From: Cafeteria roenbergensis
Lineage: Eukaryota > Sar > Bigyra > Bicosoecida > Cafeteriaceae
Assembly (NCBI GenBank): GCA_008330645.1
Contig: VLTN01000011.1
Coordinates: forward strand, 463,501 to 527,500
Length of the DNA stretch: 64,000 nucleotides
Direction of reading: 5' to 3'
Shown here: positions 12,001-23,199 of the stretch, piece after piece
How the letters are laid out: each line of letters starts with the position of its first letter
How positions within the stretch are numbered: the first letter of the stretch is position 1
Notes under the pieces: model-generated
What the model was told of the DNA's origin: nothing
Database searches by the model: none
Seen by the model: only the letters and a program-made list of their open reading frames with translations
Translations under genes and position numbers: made by a program

Positions 12001-15000
12001 CTTCTTGAGGTCGCGGCGGGCGCGCTGGGTCTGGAGCTCGACGACGTCCTCCGGGGTGGTGATCTCGAGGTAGGTCTGCACGAGGAGCGACTTGAAGGCG
12101 GTGGGGCCCACCAGCAGCACGCACTCGCCGTTGGCAACGCACTCGGCGAGCTGCATGAGGTTGCGCCGGAACGAGGGCGGGGCCTTGAGCTCGGCACCGC
12201 CGCGCCCCGCCGCCGCCTTGGCAGCGCGCGCACCCTGCGCCCGGCGGAAGAGCGAGGAGCGGGTGAGCTGGCCGCGGATGGCCAGCATGGTGGTGGCGCC
12301 GTCGGGCGTCACGAAGTGGACCTCCTCGCCGCGCTGCACGATGCGGTTGTCGCGGTCCAGGACCTCGCGGACGGCGCTGCCGGCCTCGCGCAGGGCCACG
12401 GCCTCCTTTGCGCCGGGGCTGATCTTGCCGAAGGCGGTGAGGATGATGCGGGCCAGCGTGGAGCGCTTGGCCTTCTCCCGCAGGCGCGGGCCCAGCAGCG
12501 CGATGCCGGCCGTGTGGTAGTCGTCGCCGCAGCCGTAGAGGCCGGGCATGGACTCGCGGCGGCGCAGCCACTTGATGATCTCGCGCAGGGTGATGCGCGG
12601 CAGCCCGCTGGCAGGCGCGTTGATGCCGACGTAGGCCTCGGCGAACTGAGAGGCGAGCTTGTCGGCCAGCTTGGGGTTGGAGTCCCCGCCAATGTACTTG
12701 GCGAAGGCGCGGCGGATGATGAGCTCAAGCTCCACGGCGGAGAAGTCCGTCACGGCGGCCTGCAGGAAGCGCGTGCGAAGCGACACTGGCAGCTGCTTCC
12801 TCCCGCCGTACGAGGCGTCGTTCTGCGCCGCGAAGAAGCGGAAGCCGGCCGCGGCCTCGATGACCACGTCGGTGCCCGGCAGGGTGATGGAGCGCCGGCC
12901 CTCGAGCAGCGGCGCCAGCATGTCCAGCACGGCCGGCTCCGCGAGGTTGAACTCGTCGGCGAAGAACCACAGGCCCTCCTCCATGGCGCGCCACAGCGGC
13001 CCCTTGAGCACGCCAAAGGTGGGCACCCCGGCGCCAGCCCCGCCAGTTGCGGCCTCCCCGTCCTCGGCGTCCGCGCCCCCGCCGCTGCTGGTGGGCACGT
13101 ACGTGCCGATGTAGTCCTGCACCGTGGTCGAGTCGGTGTTGATCACGCGCATGAGCTTGCGGCCCGTGCCGCTCGCAGCGTGCTTGTACAGGAACGCGAT
13201 GAGGGCGGTCTTCCCCGTGGCCGCGGGGCCCTCCAGCAGCACGGGGTAGCCGCAGAGGACGCCGAGGGCCGTCAGCTGCGCGAACTCGAAGCGCTCCGGG
13301 GCCTTGACCTTGTCAAGGACGTACTCCGCAGAGCCGACGTGCTTCCCGCCGGTGATGACGGAGATGAAGTCGCCGGTCGCGTCGAACTTGAGCCCCAGCG
13401 TGGACGCCAGCGCGGCGGCCAGGCGGTGACGGATGGAGAGGTCCGCCACGCCCTGCAGCACCACCGACTGGACGGCGGCCGTCAGCGCCCGGCCCGAAAT
13501 GTCCGAGAGCGACGCCGGCGTGCCCGAGGGCGGGTGCGCCAGCTCGAGCTGCGCGAGGCGGTAGAAGGCGTCCGCGGCGCGCACGGAGGTGCGCATGGTC
13601 ATCGACGACGTGGTCGAATCGGCGCCTGCGCTGCCGCCGCTGAGGCGCAGCAGCTCGCTGGAGCCGGGCTCGGCGATGCCGCGGCCAGTGACCAGGTTGC
13701 CGAACACGGCGCTTGCCGCATCGATCATGCCCGCAGCGGCCCCGCCGCTGCCGCGGAGGCCGAGACCAGCGGCCGCAGACATCACGAGGCGCGTCTCCGA
13801 GTTGACGCTGGCCTCGGTGGCCTCGCCGACGGGGTCGTCGCCGATCTCGCCCAGCCACACGATGGTGAAGCGGTTGTAGAGGGCGGGGGACAGCTCCTTC
13901 TCGCGCCGGGGGGTGGGGATTGCCTCGGCGCTCATCGTCGCGAAGAAGCGGTAGCCCTCCCCGGGGCCGCGGCCCACGTCGAGAACCTCGTTGTCGTCCT
14001 TCTCCGAGAGCTGCCACACTGGGTCAGACTCGAGCAGGGGGTTGAGGCGCTCGCTGACCTGGGCCTCGGCCTCCTGCAGGTTGTCGAGAAGCACCCAGTC
14101 GCCGTGGCGCACGCCGCGCGTGACGGGTCCGTCAGCCCACTGGAGCGTCTTGGGCGACACGCTGCCCACGAGGTCCGCAGACGCCGTCTCCCCGGTGACG
14201 CACGCCTGGTGCACCGTCTTGCCCATGAGCGTGGCGAGGGCGAGGATGGCAGCGCTCTTGCCGCAGCCCTCGGGGCCCACGACAAGCACGGGCTGGCCCA
14301 GCTGCACCGCGCGCACCATGAGCTGCATCGCGGCGAGGATGCGCGGCGTCAGGGCGATGGGCGCGGGGGGGAGCACGGAAGCCAGGGTCGAGGGCGTGGT
14401 TCCGGCGCCGAGGCGCGCAGGAGCGCCCAGCGTGGTGCCGAAGGTGCTGTCGAGCTGCTTGAACACGCGTCCCGCCCAGGCGTCGCGCTGGTCCCGCATC
14501 AGCACGCCCATGAGGTCGCGGCCGGCGCGCACCACCGACTCGGGCGTCGCCGCGCGGCAGTCGGCGGAGCCGGTGCCCGCGGCGATGAGGGCGCACCACC
14601 GGCGCACCAGGTCGGCGGGCGACCCGATCACGCTGAGGCCGTGCGCCGACGCGTTGGCAGGATCGGTGAGCATGTTGGCCACGCCCAGCGTCGCCGCTCC
14701 CATCGGCGCCCGGAGGCGCGGCGGCACTGCGTTGGAGGCCATGACTCGCGAAATCTCGGCCTCGTGGCCGCGGGAGCCGGCCGAGTAGCTGCCCACGCGC
14801 AGCTGCAGGACGCCGCCGCGACCCGAGGTGGCGTAGCCAGCGGGGACGAGCATCTCCGCCAGCTTGGGCACGGCGGCCTTGTCGGCCTCGATGGCGTCCA
14901 CCAAGGCGCGCATGACCGCCTCCGAGGGGCCGGCCTTGGCCGCCTCGGCCTCGGCCTTGGCGTGCGCGGCCTCGGCCGCCGCTGCTACCATGGGATCCGC

Positions 15001-18000
15001 AGCGACGGGGTCTGCCCCCGGGTTGTCGTCGTCCCCGTCCTCGTCGCCGTCGTCATCGCCGCCGCCGCCCACGACCACCACGGCGCCGTCGGCGGAGGCG
15101 GCTGCCGCCTTCTTGTGCGCCTTCTTGGAGGAGCGGAGGTGCCGCACGACCACGCCGCGCTTGATGATGGCCTTGGCGATGCCGGCCACGCGGGCGGTGC
15201 CTGCGTCCGTGAGCTCGTCGATCTTCGCGGCCACGGCCTTGCGGGAGTCGCGAGTGCGGAAGCGGCTGCCGTAGACGGCCCAGGCCTCGAGCTTGAGGAC
15301 GCGGGCAGCGCTGGCCGAGCCCAGGACTGGCGCGCCTGGGGTGGCGAGCACGCCGCCGAAGCCGTCCACCCACTTGAGAAGCTCGCGCACCGTGGTCTCC
15401 GTGTAGCCGCCGGACTCGGCAAAGTCCGCGCTCTCGGCGAGGGTCTGGAGGGCCTCTGCGATGGAGACCATGAGGTGGGCCTGGGCCGCGACGACCGCTG
15501 CGTGGGGCGCGACGGCGGTGGGGGACGACGGCGTGGACAGGATGCCGTACAGGCGGCGCCACACAATCAGCGAGAGGTCCTCCTTGGGCAGGGGCTTGAA
15601 GTCGATCTTGATGAACCGGGAGAGGAGGGACTCGGACAGCTTGGCGCGCTTGGCCGCGAAGAACCCGGTGGCGGGGTTCTGCGTGGAGAAGAGCCGGAAG
15701 TCCGGGTGCATGCTGAAGACGCGCTCGCGGGCCTCGGAGTTTGCGTCGTCTGCGACGATGAGGCGGCCAGTCTCGACGGCCGTCTCGATGCAGGTCAGCA
15801 CCTCCTCGGGGGCCAGGTTGAACTCGTCCACCAGGATCCAGTAGCCCTTGGTGAAGGCGGTGGTGAAGGGGCCCTTGACGAACTCGGTGGACACGGTGGC
15901 GGAGCCGCCAGTCTCGGCGCCCGAGGAGGTCTTGATGGAGATGCCGCCGAGGAAGTCCATGATGGTGACGCGCGAGCTCATGTTGAACCGGATGAGCGGG
16001 CGGTTCAGCAGGCGGGCAGTCTCGGTGACCATGGCGGACTTGCCGACGCCCGTCGCGCCCTCGAGCAGCATGGGGAGGCCAGCCATGACGTTGTCCAGGA
16101 TCTTGGAGATGTTCTGCTCCGTGGTGGGGGTGCGAATGATGCCCTGCGACGCGGGCTTGCGCCGCGGGATGAAGGAGCGCGCCTCGATGTCGTCGGCAGG
16201 GCCGTAGCGCCCGGCGGGCTTGAAGGCGAAGAGGCGGCTGCCGAGCTGCACCTCCGTGGCGGCGGCGTGCGCCATGCTCGCCGGGGCGGCCATGGCCGCG
16301 GCCTCGGCCGCGCCAGACACAAGCGGGGGCACCGCCGTGTGCGGCGACAGGCCGAGCGTGTCGGCCACGCTGACGGGGCCCTTGGGCGTGTCCTCGTCGT
16401 CCTCGGCCTCGTCGCCGCCGGCGCCTGCGGCCTTGTCCTCATCGGCGTCGTCTCCCGCGGCTGCCGGCTCGGCGTCCGCGTCGGCGTCGGCCTTTGCCGC
16501 CCTGGACCGGCGGGACTTGGAGCCGGCCTTGCGGGCCGCGCGCTTGGCCTCGCGCTCGGCCTTGCGCTCGGCAAGCTTGAGGGCGCGAGCCTGGCGGGCG
16601 GCGGAGCGCTTGGTGCGGCGCCCGACGTCGCGCGTCTTGGCAGTGCGCTCGCGCGAGGCGCCCGGGAGGCCCTCGGGGATGCGGATCCCCTTGCGGGTGC
16701 GGTGGTCGTGCATGAGGAACCCGGTGAGGACCGCGTCCTCCGTGGCAGCAAGCAGCGAGGCGGTGCCTGCCACGCCTCCGAAGCCCTCGCCCGAGCCCGA
16801 CGCCATGGCCGTGGCGTCGCAGCGCACCGCCAGCATGTTCATGTAGTCGAAGAGCCGGGAGAAGTCGGAGTTGGCGGGGCGCATCGAGTCGACTGAGGCG
16901 TTGCCCGGGGCGCCGGATCCGCTGCCGTCCGCGCCGCGCTGCACGAGGGAGAAGAGCTTCACGCTGTCCTGCATGCGCTCCATGGCCTCCGCTGCAGAGA
17001 GAGACTTGGCCGGGTCGAGTCCCGAGGCGGCGTCCAGCAGCGACTCGTCCGACTCGCCCCCGCGCGCGGTGAACAGCGCAACGGCCGCGGGGCAAAAGGT
17101 CTCGAGGAGCAGCGCCTGGTCCGAGCCCCGCATGCGCAGCAGGAGCGCGGTGAGGGCCGTGAGGGGCTGGCCCAGCTGGCGGGCGGCGAGCGACGAGGTC
17201 TTGGCCGCGGCGCGCGTGGCCGCCTCCCCGGCGCCCGGGGCGGCGGGCGCGAGCCCGATGGCCAGCGAGCGCAGGAGCAGCGGAAGGTAGCGGCCAAAGT
17301 ACTTGCCCAGCACGCGGCGCGCCGTCTTGCGCGAGATCATGAGGCGCGTGAGCTGCACCAGGCGGGAGGGGAGGAAGCGCGGGGACACGCGCGCCGTCCG
17401 CGCGGTGTCGGGCAGGTCAGTGGTGGAGTCCTGGCGGCCGAGGCCGGGGGGCGCGTCGAGCCCCTCAGAGGACGCCGCGCCGAGGCTGCGCTCCGCCGAC
17501 GCGGCGGCCGCGAGCGACGAGCGGGCCTCCTCCTCGTCCTCGGCGGAGGCGATGACGCCGTACACACGGGCCGTGGAGGCCGTGACCGAGTCGGCCACGA
17601 GGTTGAGGAGGCGCTTCGACAGCGCCGAAGGGGCGGCGCCGGCGCTCATGGCCTCGCCCAGGGCAGGCGGCACGCTGTCGCTGCGGGATGCGGCGAGCAC
17701 GATTGCGTCCTCCGCGTCAACGATGGACACAAGGTGCGAGCAGAGCAGCGCAAAGTCTCCCGAGAACACCTCGTAGCTCAGGCAGTTGCGCACCACTCCC
17801 TCCATCAGGTCGAAGCGAGAGGACAGCATCTGAGCGACGCGGTCGCGAGGCTCGATGGTGCCGCTCGCCGCCGCGGCGGAAGGGGCGTCGCCCCCGGCCG
17901 CCGCGGCCGCGCGTGCCTCGCGCACGCGCACGTGGACGTCCGGCGTGCGCGAGTTCAGGAGCCGGACCACGACCTTGGTCACGAAGCGCTCGGCCGTGGC

Positions 18001-20981
18001 GTCGGCGTCGGCGTGGCCGAAGACGTGCATGCCGGCGTTCGAGCCGTCCATGGCCGTGAGCTCCTCGCGCACCCCCGCTGAGAAGGAGCGGAAGAGGCCG
18101 GGCGCAGCGGACAGCGACTCTCCAGAGTCCTGCGCGGCCAGGCCCGTCTCTGCGGCGTCGGCGCCGGAGCTCGCGCGGGAGCGGCCAGCGCGGTGCACGG
18201 CGTCGAAGACGGGGTCGTCACGCAGGGTCGGCACCATCGCGACGAGGGCGGCGTCCGGGTCGAAGGCGCCGGGGGCGTTCTGGAGGCCGTGCACCAGCAG
18301 GGACATGACCGGGGCCTGGCAGCCCACGCGCCGGATGGCCTGGACCAGCACGCGCGACCGCGAGAGCGGGTCAGCGCGAGCCGCACGGCGCTCCGCGGCG
18401 CGCCGTGCCGTGTAGGCGGCGTCCGCGGAGTCCTCGCGCTGCAGGCCCGGGCCCAGCGCGAGGGACGTCGAGGCCGGGGCGTCGCTGCGGACGGCGCCGC
18501 TGCGTGCCTGGCCGATGGCCATGGCTGCCTCCTCGTCCTCGTCGGTGTCGTAGTCGAACTCGTCCTCGTCCTCGCTGTCCTCCTCGCTCTCGCTGTCGCT
18601 GTCGTCGGCGTCGCGATCGCCCACGCGCCCGCCAGCGCGGCGCTTCCCGACGTCGATGGTGCCCTCGAAGAGCAGCTGCTGCGCGTCGCCCAGCTCGTTC
18701 TGCAGGCCGGCAACCCAGATGGCCAGGGCGCGGCCGTCGTCGTCGCCGGCGGAGGAGCCGTCCGCCGAGGCCAGGGAGCCCAGCAGGTTGAGGCAGTCGG
18801 TCATCTCCTGGGGGGAGCGGGACGACGACAGCCTGGCGAGCGCCTGGTGCACGTAGTCCTGCCCGCAGGACGGGGTGCGCAGCGTCAGGCGCAGGAGCTG
18901 CATGCACGCGGCGGCGAACGTGCCTGGCAGCGGGGCCGACGCGGCCTTGATGGCGTGCGAGACGAGCAGGCCGGCGTCGAGCGTGCGGAGGAAGCGCACC
19001 GCAGCGGGGGCGTTGGGGCCGTCGGCCGATGCCGTGGTGACGTCGGCGACGGCCGCGCTGCTGCCGGAGAGGGCCGCGCGCACGATGCGGAGGACCAGGG
19101 CCGCGAAGGAGGCGCCCGGGCTGTCCGCCGCAGGCCCGCCTGCCGTCGCTCCTGCGGCGGGTGCCGGGCCTGCGGCAGCGATGGAGGCGGCGGGGCCCGC
19201 CTGGCCGGGCTCGCCGAAGGAGTCGGGGGCGCCGCCGGCACCGGCGGCGCCGGGGTGCCCGGCGAAGCGCGACGCGGTGTTGAACAGAAGCGAGAGCACG
19301 GCCGAGAGGCGCCGGGGGGGGTCGGGCTGATCGGCGCCCGCTGCCGCAGCGGCGATGGCGTCGACCGCCGCAGGGTCGCTGAGGAAGGCGGGGGCGCGAG
19401 GTGCCGCCGACCCTGCCGCGCTGGCGGCGCGGGCGGAGGTGGCGAGCGCCTCGAAGGCGATGTCCATGACAGTGACGGCGTCGTCCCCCGTGAGCAGGAA
19501 GGCGTACCCTCCCGCGGAGGCGGCAGCCGGCGCGAGGGCAGAGAAGAGGGCAGACGCGAGCGCGTCGTAGCCGAGGTGGGCGGCGCTGGAGGAGTCGGCG
19601 CCGGGGATGCGCACTGCTGCGGCGCGCGGCAGAGCGGCGAGGATGAAGTGGTTCCACTGCTCGCGCAGCGCGGCCACCTCGACGGGGGCGGTGAACCGGA
19701 GGGCGTGGCGGGCGAGGTTGGCGCGCAGGGCGCCGGACACCTGCTCGGCGATGCGCGCGGCGGTGGGGCGGCTGCACTTGGCGGCGAGCTCGCGCACGAG
19801 GAGGAAGGGGAAGCGCCAGGGCGCCGGGGCGGCCTCCCCCGGCAGGGCGTCGAGCTGCAGGCGGGGCAGGACGCGAGAGCCGGCGCGGACCGACTCGGAG
19901 CGGCCGTCGGACCAGCGCACCCCCACGGCGGCGAGGGACCCGGGGACGGACTCCACGGCCGTGGCGAAGGAGCCAGCCGAGGACTTGGTCGGGGAGATGA
20001 ACAAGGGCTGCGTGGCGAACTCCACCAGCCCCGCCAGCGCCGGAGACTGCGCCAGGGCCTCCGCCGCAAAGGCGGGGTTGCACTCCTCGGGGGACGAGGC
20101 CGTGCGGGACTCGCGGACCACGACCTGCAGGAACCGGAGGGCCAGCTCGGCGTCTGCGCGCGTCCGGGACCGCGACGCCAGCGCCGCGATGCGCGCCGGG
20201 GTGACCATGCCCGGGCGCGGGGCGCGGCGGAACTTGTCCGCGGACAAGGACACGCCGCCGCGCGGGGGGGAGGCGAGCCACTCGCTCCAGGTGGTGGGCT
20301 CAATCTCCACCGCCATGGAGCCCACGAGGAGCATCACGGCCCGGGAGCAAAGCTCGGGCCGCGCCTCCGCGTCCAGGTAGGCGAGGAAGAGGCGGAGGAA
20401 CTCGTTGCACGCCGATCTGCGGACGCGTCAGGATGACGTGGAGGCTCGGCGGGGGCTGGTTCTCGCTGGCGGACCGGAAATTGTCAGAGCTGGACTGTGC
20501 CTCGCACAGCCCGGGGCGCGTGCCGGCGCGCTTGCGCGGGGAGCCCCTCCCGGCCACCGCGCGCAAATGCAAGGCAGCGACCTGCTGGGGCAGTCTGCGC
20601 GCGCATGGCACGCCAAAAGGGGGCGGCAGGCGGCGGCAAGCGGCCGGGCAATGCCAAGGATCCGCCACGCCCGTCCCGCTGCCGCGCTCGCCGGCGCAGC
20701 GGCTGCGACGCAGCAGGCCCACGCCCGAAGCTCAGGCTTGTTGGCGGACCGCACCGCGCCGGGCGCACTCACCCAGCGAACAGAGTCGCGCCCTCGGTCA
20801 CGACGACCAGCCAAAAGACCTTGTCGAGAACAGGAATCCGCGCTGCACTTTCCGAGGTGAGCCCCTCGACGATTTCAGCGAGCTCTCGCAGGACTGGCAC
20901 CCACGCGTCGGGCCGTGCGGTGCGAGAGGCGCGGGCGGCCCCGATCGACTTGAGCGCCGCAATGGCGCGGTTCTCGTCCAT
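1..20981 (-). CDS. Midasin-like giant AAA+ ATPase (dynein-related AAA_5 type), C-terminus beyond window
   Basis: At least 6875 residues, still open at the left edge. Exon 1 (20773-20981) starts MDENRAIAAL. A GTGAGTGC donor, a CTGAC branch site and a CCGCAG acceptor bound a 356-bp intron (20417-20772), and the join restores phase (LFAG/SACNEF). About 1500 helical and acidic residues precede six P-loop regions: GATGVGKS (16036-16059, about residue 1523), GPEGCGKS (14254-14277, 2117), GPAATGKT (13207-13230, 2466), a degenerate VGPTAFKS (12088-12111, 2839), GPPGIGKT (9574-9597, 3677) and GETASGKT (8098-8121, 4169). Walker-B-like stretches such as WILVDEFNLAPEEVL and WVLLDNVNNAPPEVLERLN follow, as in midasin. 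In domain 4 a low-complexity insertion separates the P-loop from its second half. Midasin removes assembly factors from pre-60S ribosomes and ends in a MIDAS domain; that end would lie outside the window. The N-terminal extension is much longer than I know for midasin, so a midasin-related paralogue is possible. Confidence 0.8.
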
Positions 20982-21622
20982 GGCGAGGCGGGGGCAGGCA
21001 AGCAAGCAGGGTTGAGGCTGCCGGAAAAGCCCTGGTCAGTTTCAGGCGCCGAAAGGCAGCCGGTCCTTGGGATGCTGCTGGGGGGCAGCGGGGAAGGTCT
21101 TGCACGCGCGCGCTTAGTTGCTCCGGGGGAAATCGGAACAGCCAACGGGCGGGGCAAGGGGTGCCTGGGACGCCGCCACCGGGGTCGCTGGGTCGCGGTC
21201 TCTGGCCGCCATTGCGCAGCAGCTTCTGCCACCAACTCGCGCTGCAAACCACGCTGCTCTGCCGCTGCTCAGCCGGCCGTGGGCCGCTTTGCCTTCGCGG
21301 CCGCAGCTCCGGCGGGGTGTGCGAGCTGACCGCGACGGAGCCTACTGCTCTCGGCGGTGCGTGTTGTGGTCGCGGAGGAGGAAATGCCATTTTGGAACTC
21401 GCTGTGGCGCGAATCGCTGTCACGCACACTCGCACACACATTTTGGTCGATCACGCTCCCATTGCGGGCCTTGGCGCGTGCGCGCGGGCTGCGGGCAGGA
21501 CGCCAAAGTCCTTGCACAGGCGCCGCGAATGAGGCTCCGTCGCGCATGCATGCGTGGGCGGCAATGCGCCCGATTCCGGAGGCATCGGTCGGTCGGTCGG
21601 TCGGTCAGTCGGTCGGGATCCA
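20982..21622. promoter_or_regulatory. Intergenic region upstream of the giant ATPase
   Basis: 641 bp between the stop of the phosphorylase gene and the start of the giant ATPase gene, both on the minus strand, so it should hold the ATPase promoter and the phosphorylase 3' end. No TATA box or credible gene was seen. It contains a TCGG tetranucleotide array (21585-21616) and the 12-bp palindrome CGCATGCATGCG (21543-21554). Confidence 0.4.
21585..21616. repeat. TCGG tetranucleotide microsatellite
   Basis: Eight tandem TCGG units; the sixth reads TCAG. It lies a few bases past the stop codon of the minus-strand phosphorylase gene, probably in its 3' UTR. Confidence 0.9.
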
Positions 21623-22881
21623 TCAGTCCGCGCGGCGCAGCGCTGCCGTGGCCGCCAGTGCGGCGAGCGCCCCGAAGGCAGCGGCCCCAACCGCGATGAT
21701 CCCGATTGCGGGGGCGTGGCAGTGCCCGTGGTGGGGGCAGTGGCGCGTAGTGCTGGCCTTGGCGGCGCGGGGAGCCGCCAGCGGCACTGCAGCGGGCACC
21801 CTGTCCTCGACGCGCTTGGCAGCGCCGGCAGTCGCCGCCGTGACATCGTGGCGAATGACGACGCGGAGCGCGTCCACTGCCGCGCGGATCGCGCGCGTCT
21901 TGCCGGCGGCCGCCTCTTCGCTGTCCGTGAGGATGCTCGCGACTGCCTCGGCAGTGGACTCATCGGCAGCGCCGGGGCCCTTTTTGGTGACGCCCAGCAC
22001 AGCCAGGACCATGCCGGTGCGCATGTTGCGAGCGCCCCCGATCGCAAAGAGCGCCGCCCCCTCCATCTCCGTGGCCACGGCGCCACCGCCCACCCAGGCT
22101 GCCCAGCGGGCGTCGGCCGCAGCGGCGTCCGGCACGTAGCCCGGGACCTCCGAGTAGAAGCTGCCCTTGCAGTGGGTCACGCCCACCCAGGGGGGGCGGT
22201 CGCCCTCGGCGCCCATCGTGGCCAGCCGCAGTGCGGTGACGAGCTCGTGGCTGGCCACGGCGGGGAACTCCGCGGGGAGGTAAGCGCGAGTGGTGCCGTC
22301 ATCCCGGATGCACCCCGTGGACACCACGACGTCGCCCACGCGCATTCCCGCCTGGAGGGAGCCGCACGTGCCGACGCGGATCACTGCAGCGCGCGCGAGA
22401 GGGGAAAGGGGCAAGGCGCTAGGGGCGCACGACGCGCTCGCCGAGTCGCACGCGCTGGCATCAGGCTCCCCGCGGCGCGCAGCGGGTGCTGCCCAGGCGG
22501 GCGCGTCTCACGGGTGTGGCAGCCGAGGAGGGCCAACTCCTCAAAGACAATGGCGGCGCTGGCGCTGCCAATGCCGTGGGCGGCGGCGAAAACGTTGACG
22601 CCATCGAGCTGGCCTCTCCAAACAGTGAAGCCGCGGTTCGTCGCCACCTCCGCGGGGTCGTCAAAGAGGGCCGCGATCTTCGCAATGCGGCCCGGGTCGC
22701 CGGCGAGGATGCCATAGGCGCCCTTGATGCCGTTGGGGGAGGCCTTGACGTGCATCGGCTCGGCGTCGCCGCGCAAAAAATCCACGCCTGCGGGCAGCTG
22801 GACGCCGGCCGTCAGGACCGGCGCGCGCTTGGGGAATGGCGCGAGCATAGAAGCGGCGTCATCGATGCTGTGAGTGTCCAT
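21623..22881 (-). CDS. Uridine phosphorylase-like nucleoside phosphorylase with C-terminal membrane segment
   Basis: 376 residues in two exons (22512-22881 and 21623-22383). The 128-bp intron (GTGAGACG to GCTGCAG) joins LLGCHT to LIRVGTCGSLQ, a continuous core beta-strand of the NP-I phosphorylase fold. Family marks are the N-terminal GILAGDPGRI phosphate-binding loop, a GIGSASAAIVFEEL stretch, IRVGTCG, and ATEMEGAALF at about residues 227-236, the Met-Glu signature that binds the nucleoside ribose. These enzymes split nucleosides reversibly with phosphate into base and ribose-1-phosphate, in pyrimidine or purine salvage. The overall look is closest to Udp; base specificity cannot be read here. 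Unusually, the last 30 residues form a Gly/Ala-rich hydrophobic helix ending in RRAD, preceded by a His/Cys cluster (CPHHGHCH), which suggests a tail anchor. The start is the only suitable ATG before the conserved core. Confidence 0.88.
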
Positions 22882-23199
22882 GCTCGCACGAGTCGGGCAG
22901 GGGCCGCGGAGTGGTCGGGCCGGAGCAAGCGCCGTTTTGCACGGAACGCTCCCTGTCGCTCTGCCAGCGTGTGTGGTTGGTTGAATGAAAAACATCGTGT
23001 GTGGTTGGTCGGGCTGCGCTGGAAAAAGCGAGAGTATTGTCGGCCCGCGGCGTTTGCGCGTCAGTGCGTGCACTATCCAGCGCCCCGCACGAGCCGACTG
23101 GTCTGGGGGGGTCGGCGCCGAGCGGGTTGCCTGCGCGCAACCCACGCTCCTGTGGTCCCGGCCAGCCAGTGGCTCCCGCCTTGCGGCTCTGGTGCGTCG
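22882..23199. promoter_or_regulatory. Intergenic region with a 14-bp direct repeat
   Basis: 318 bp upstream of the phosphorylase start and downstream of the beta-helix stop. It holds two copies of CGTGTGTGGTTGGT (22968-22981 and 22996-23009), spaced 28 bp, in a comparatively AT-rich patch. This could be a regulatory site for the phosphorylase gene. No gene seen. Confidence 0.4.

Noticed and set aside
7741-16896. 3051-codon open frame on the plus strand
   Set aside because: It lies antisense to the giant ATPase, whose minus frame holds the P-loops and Walker B motifs. The plus product is a His/Arg/Gly/Leu-rich mixture with no domain; GC-rich codons leave antisense frames open.
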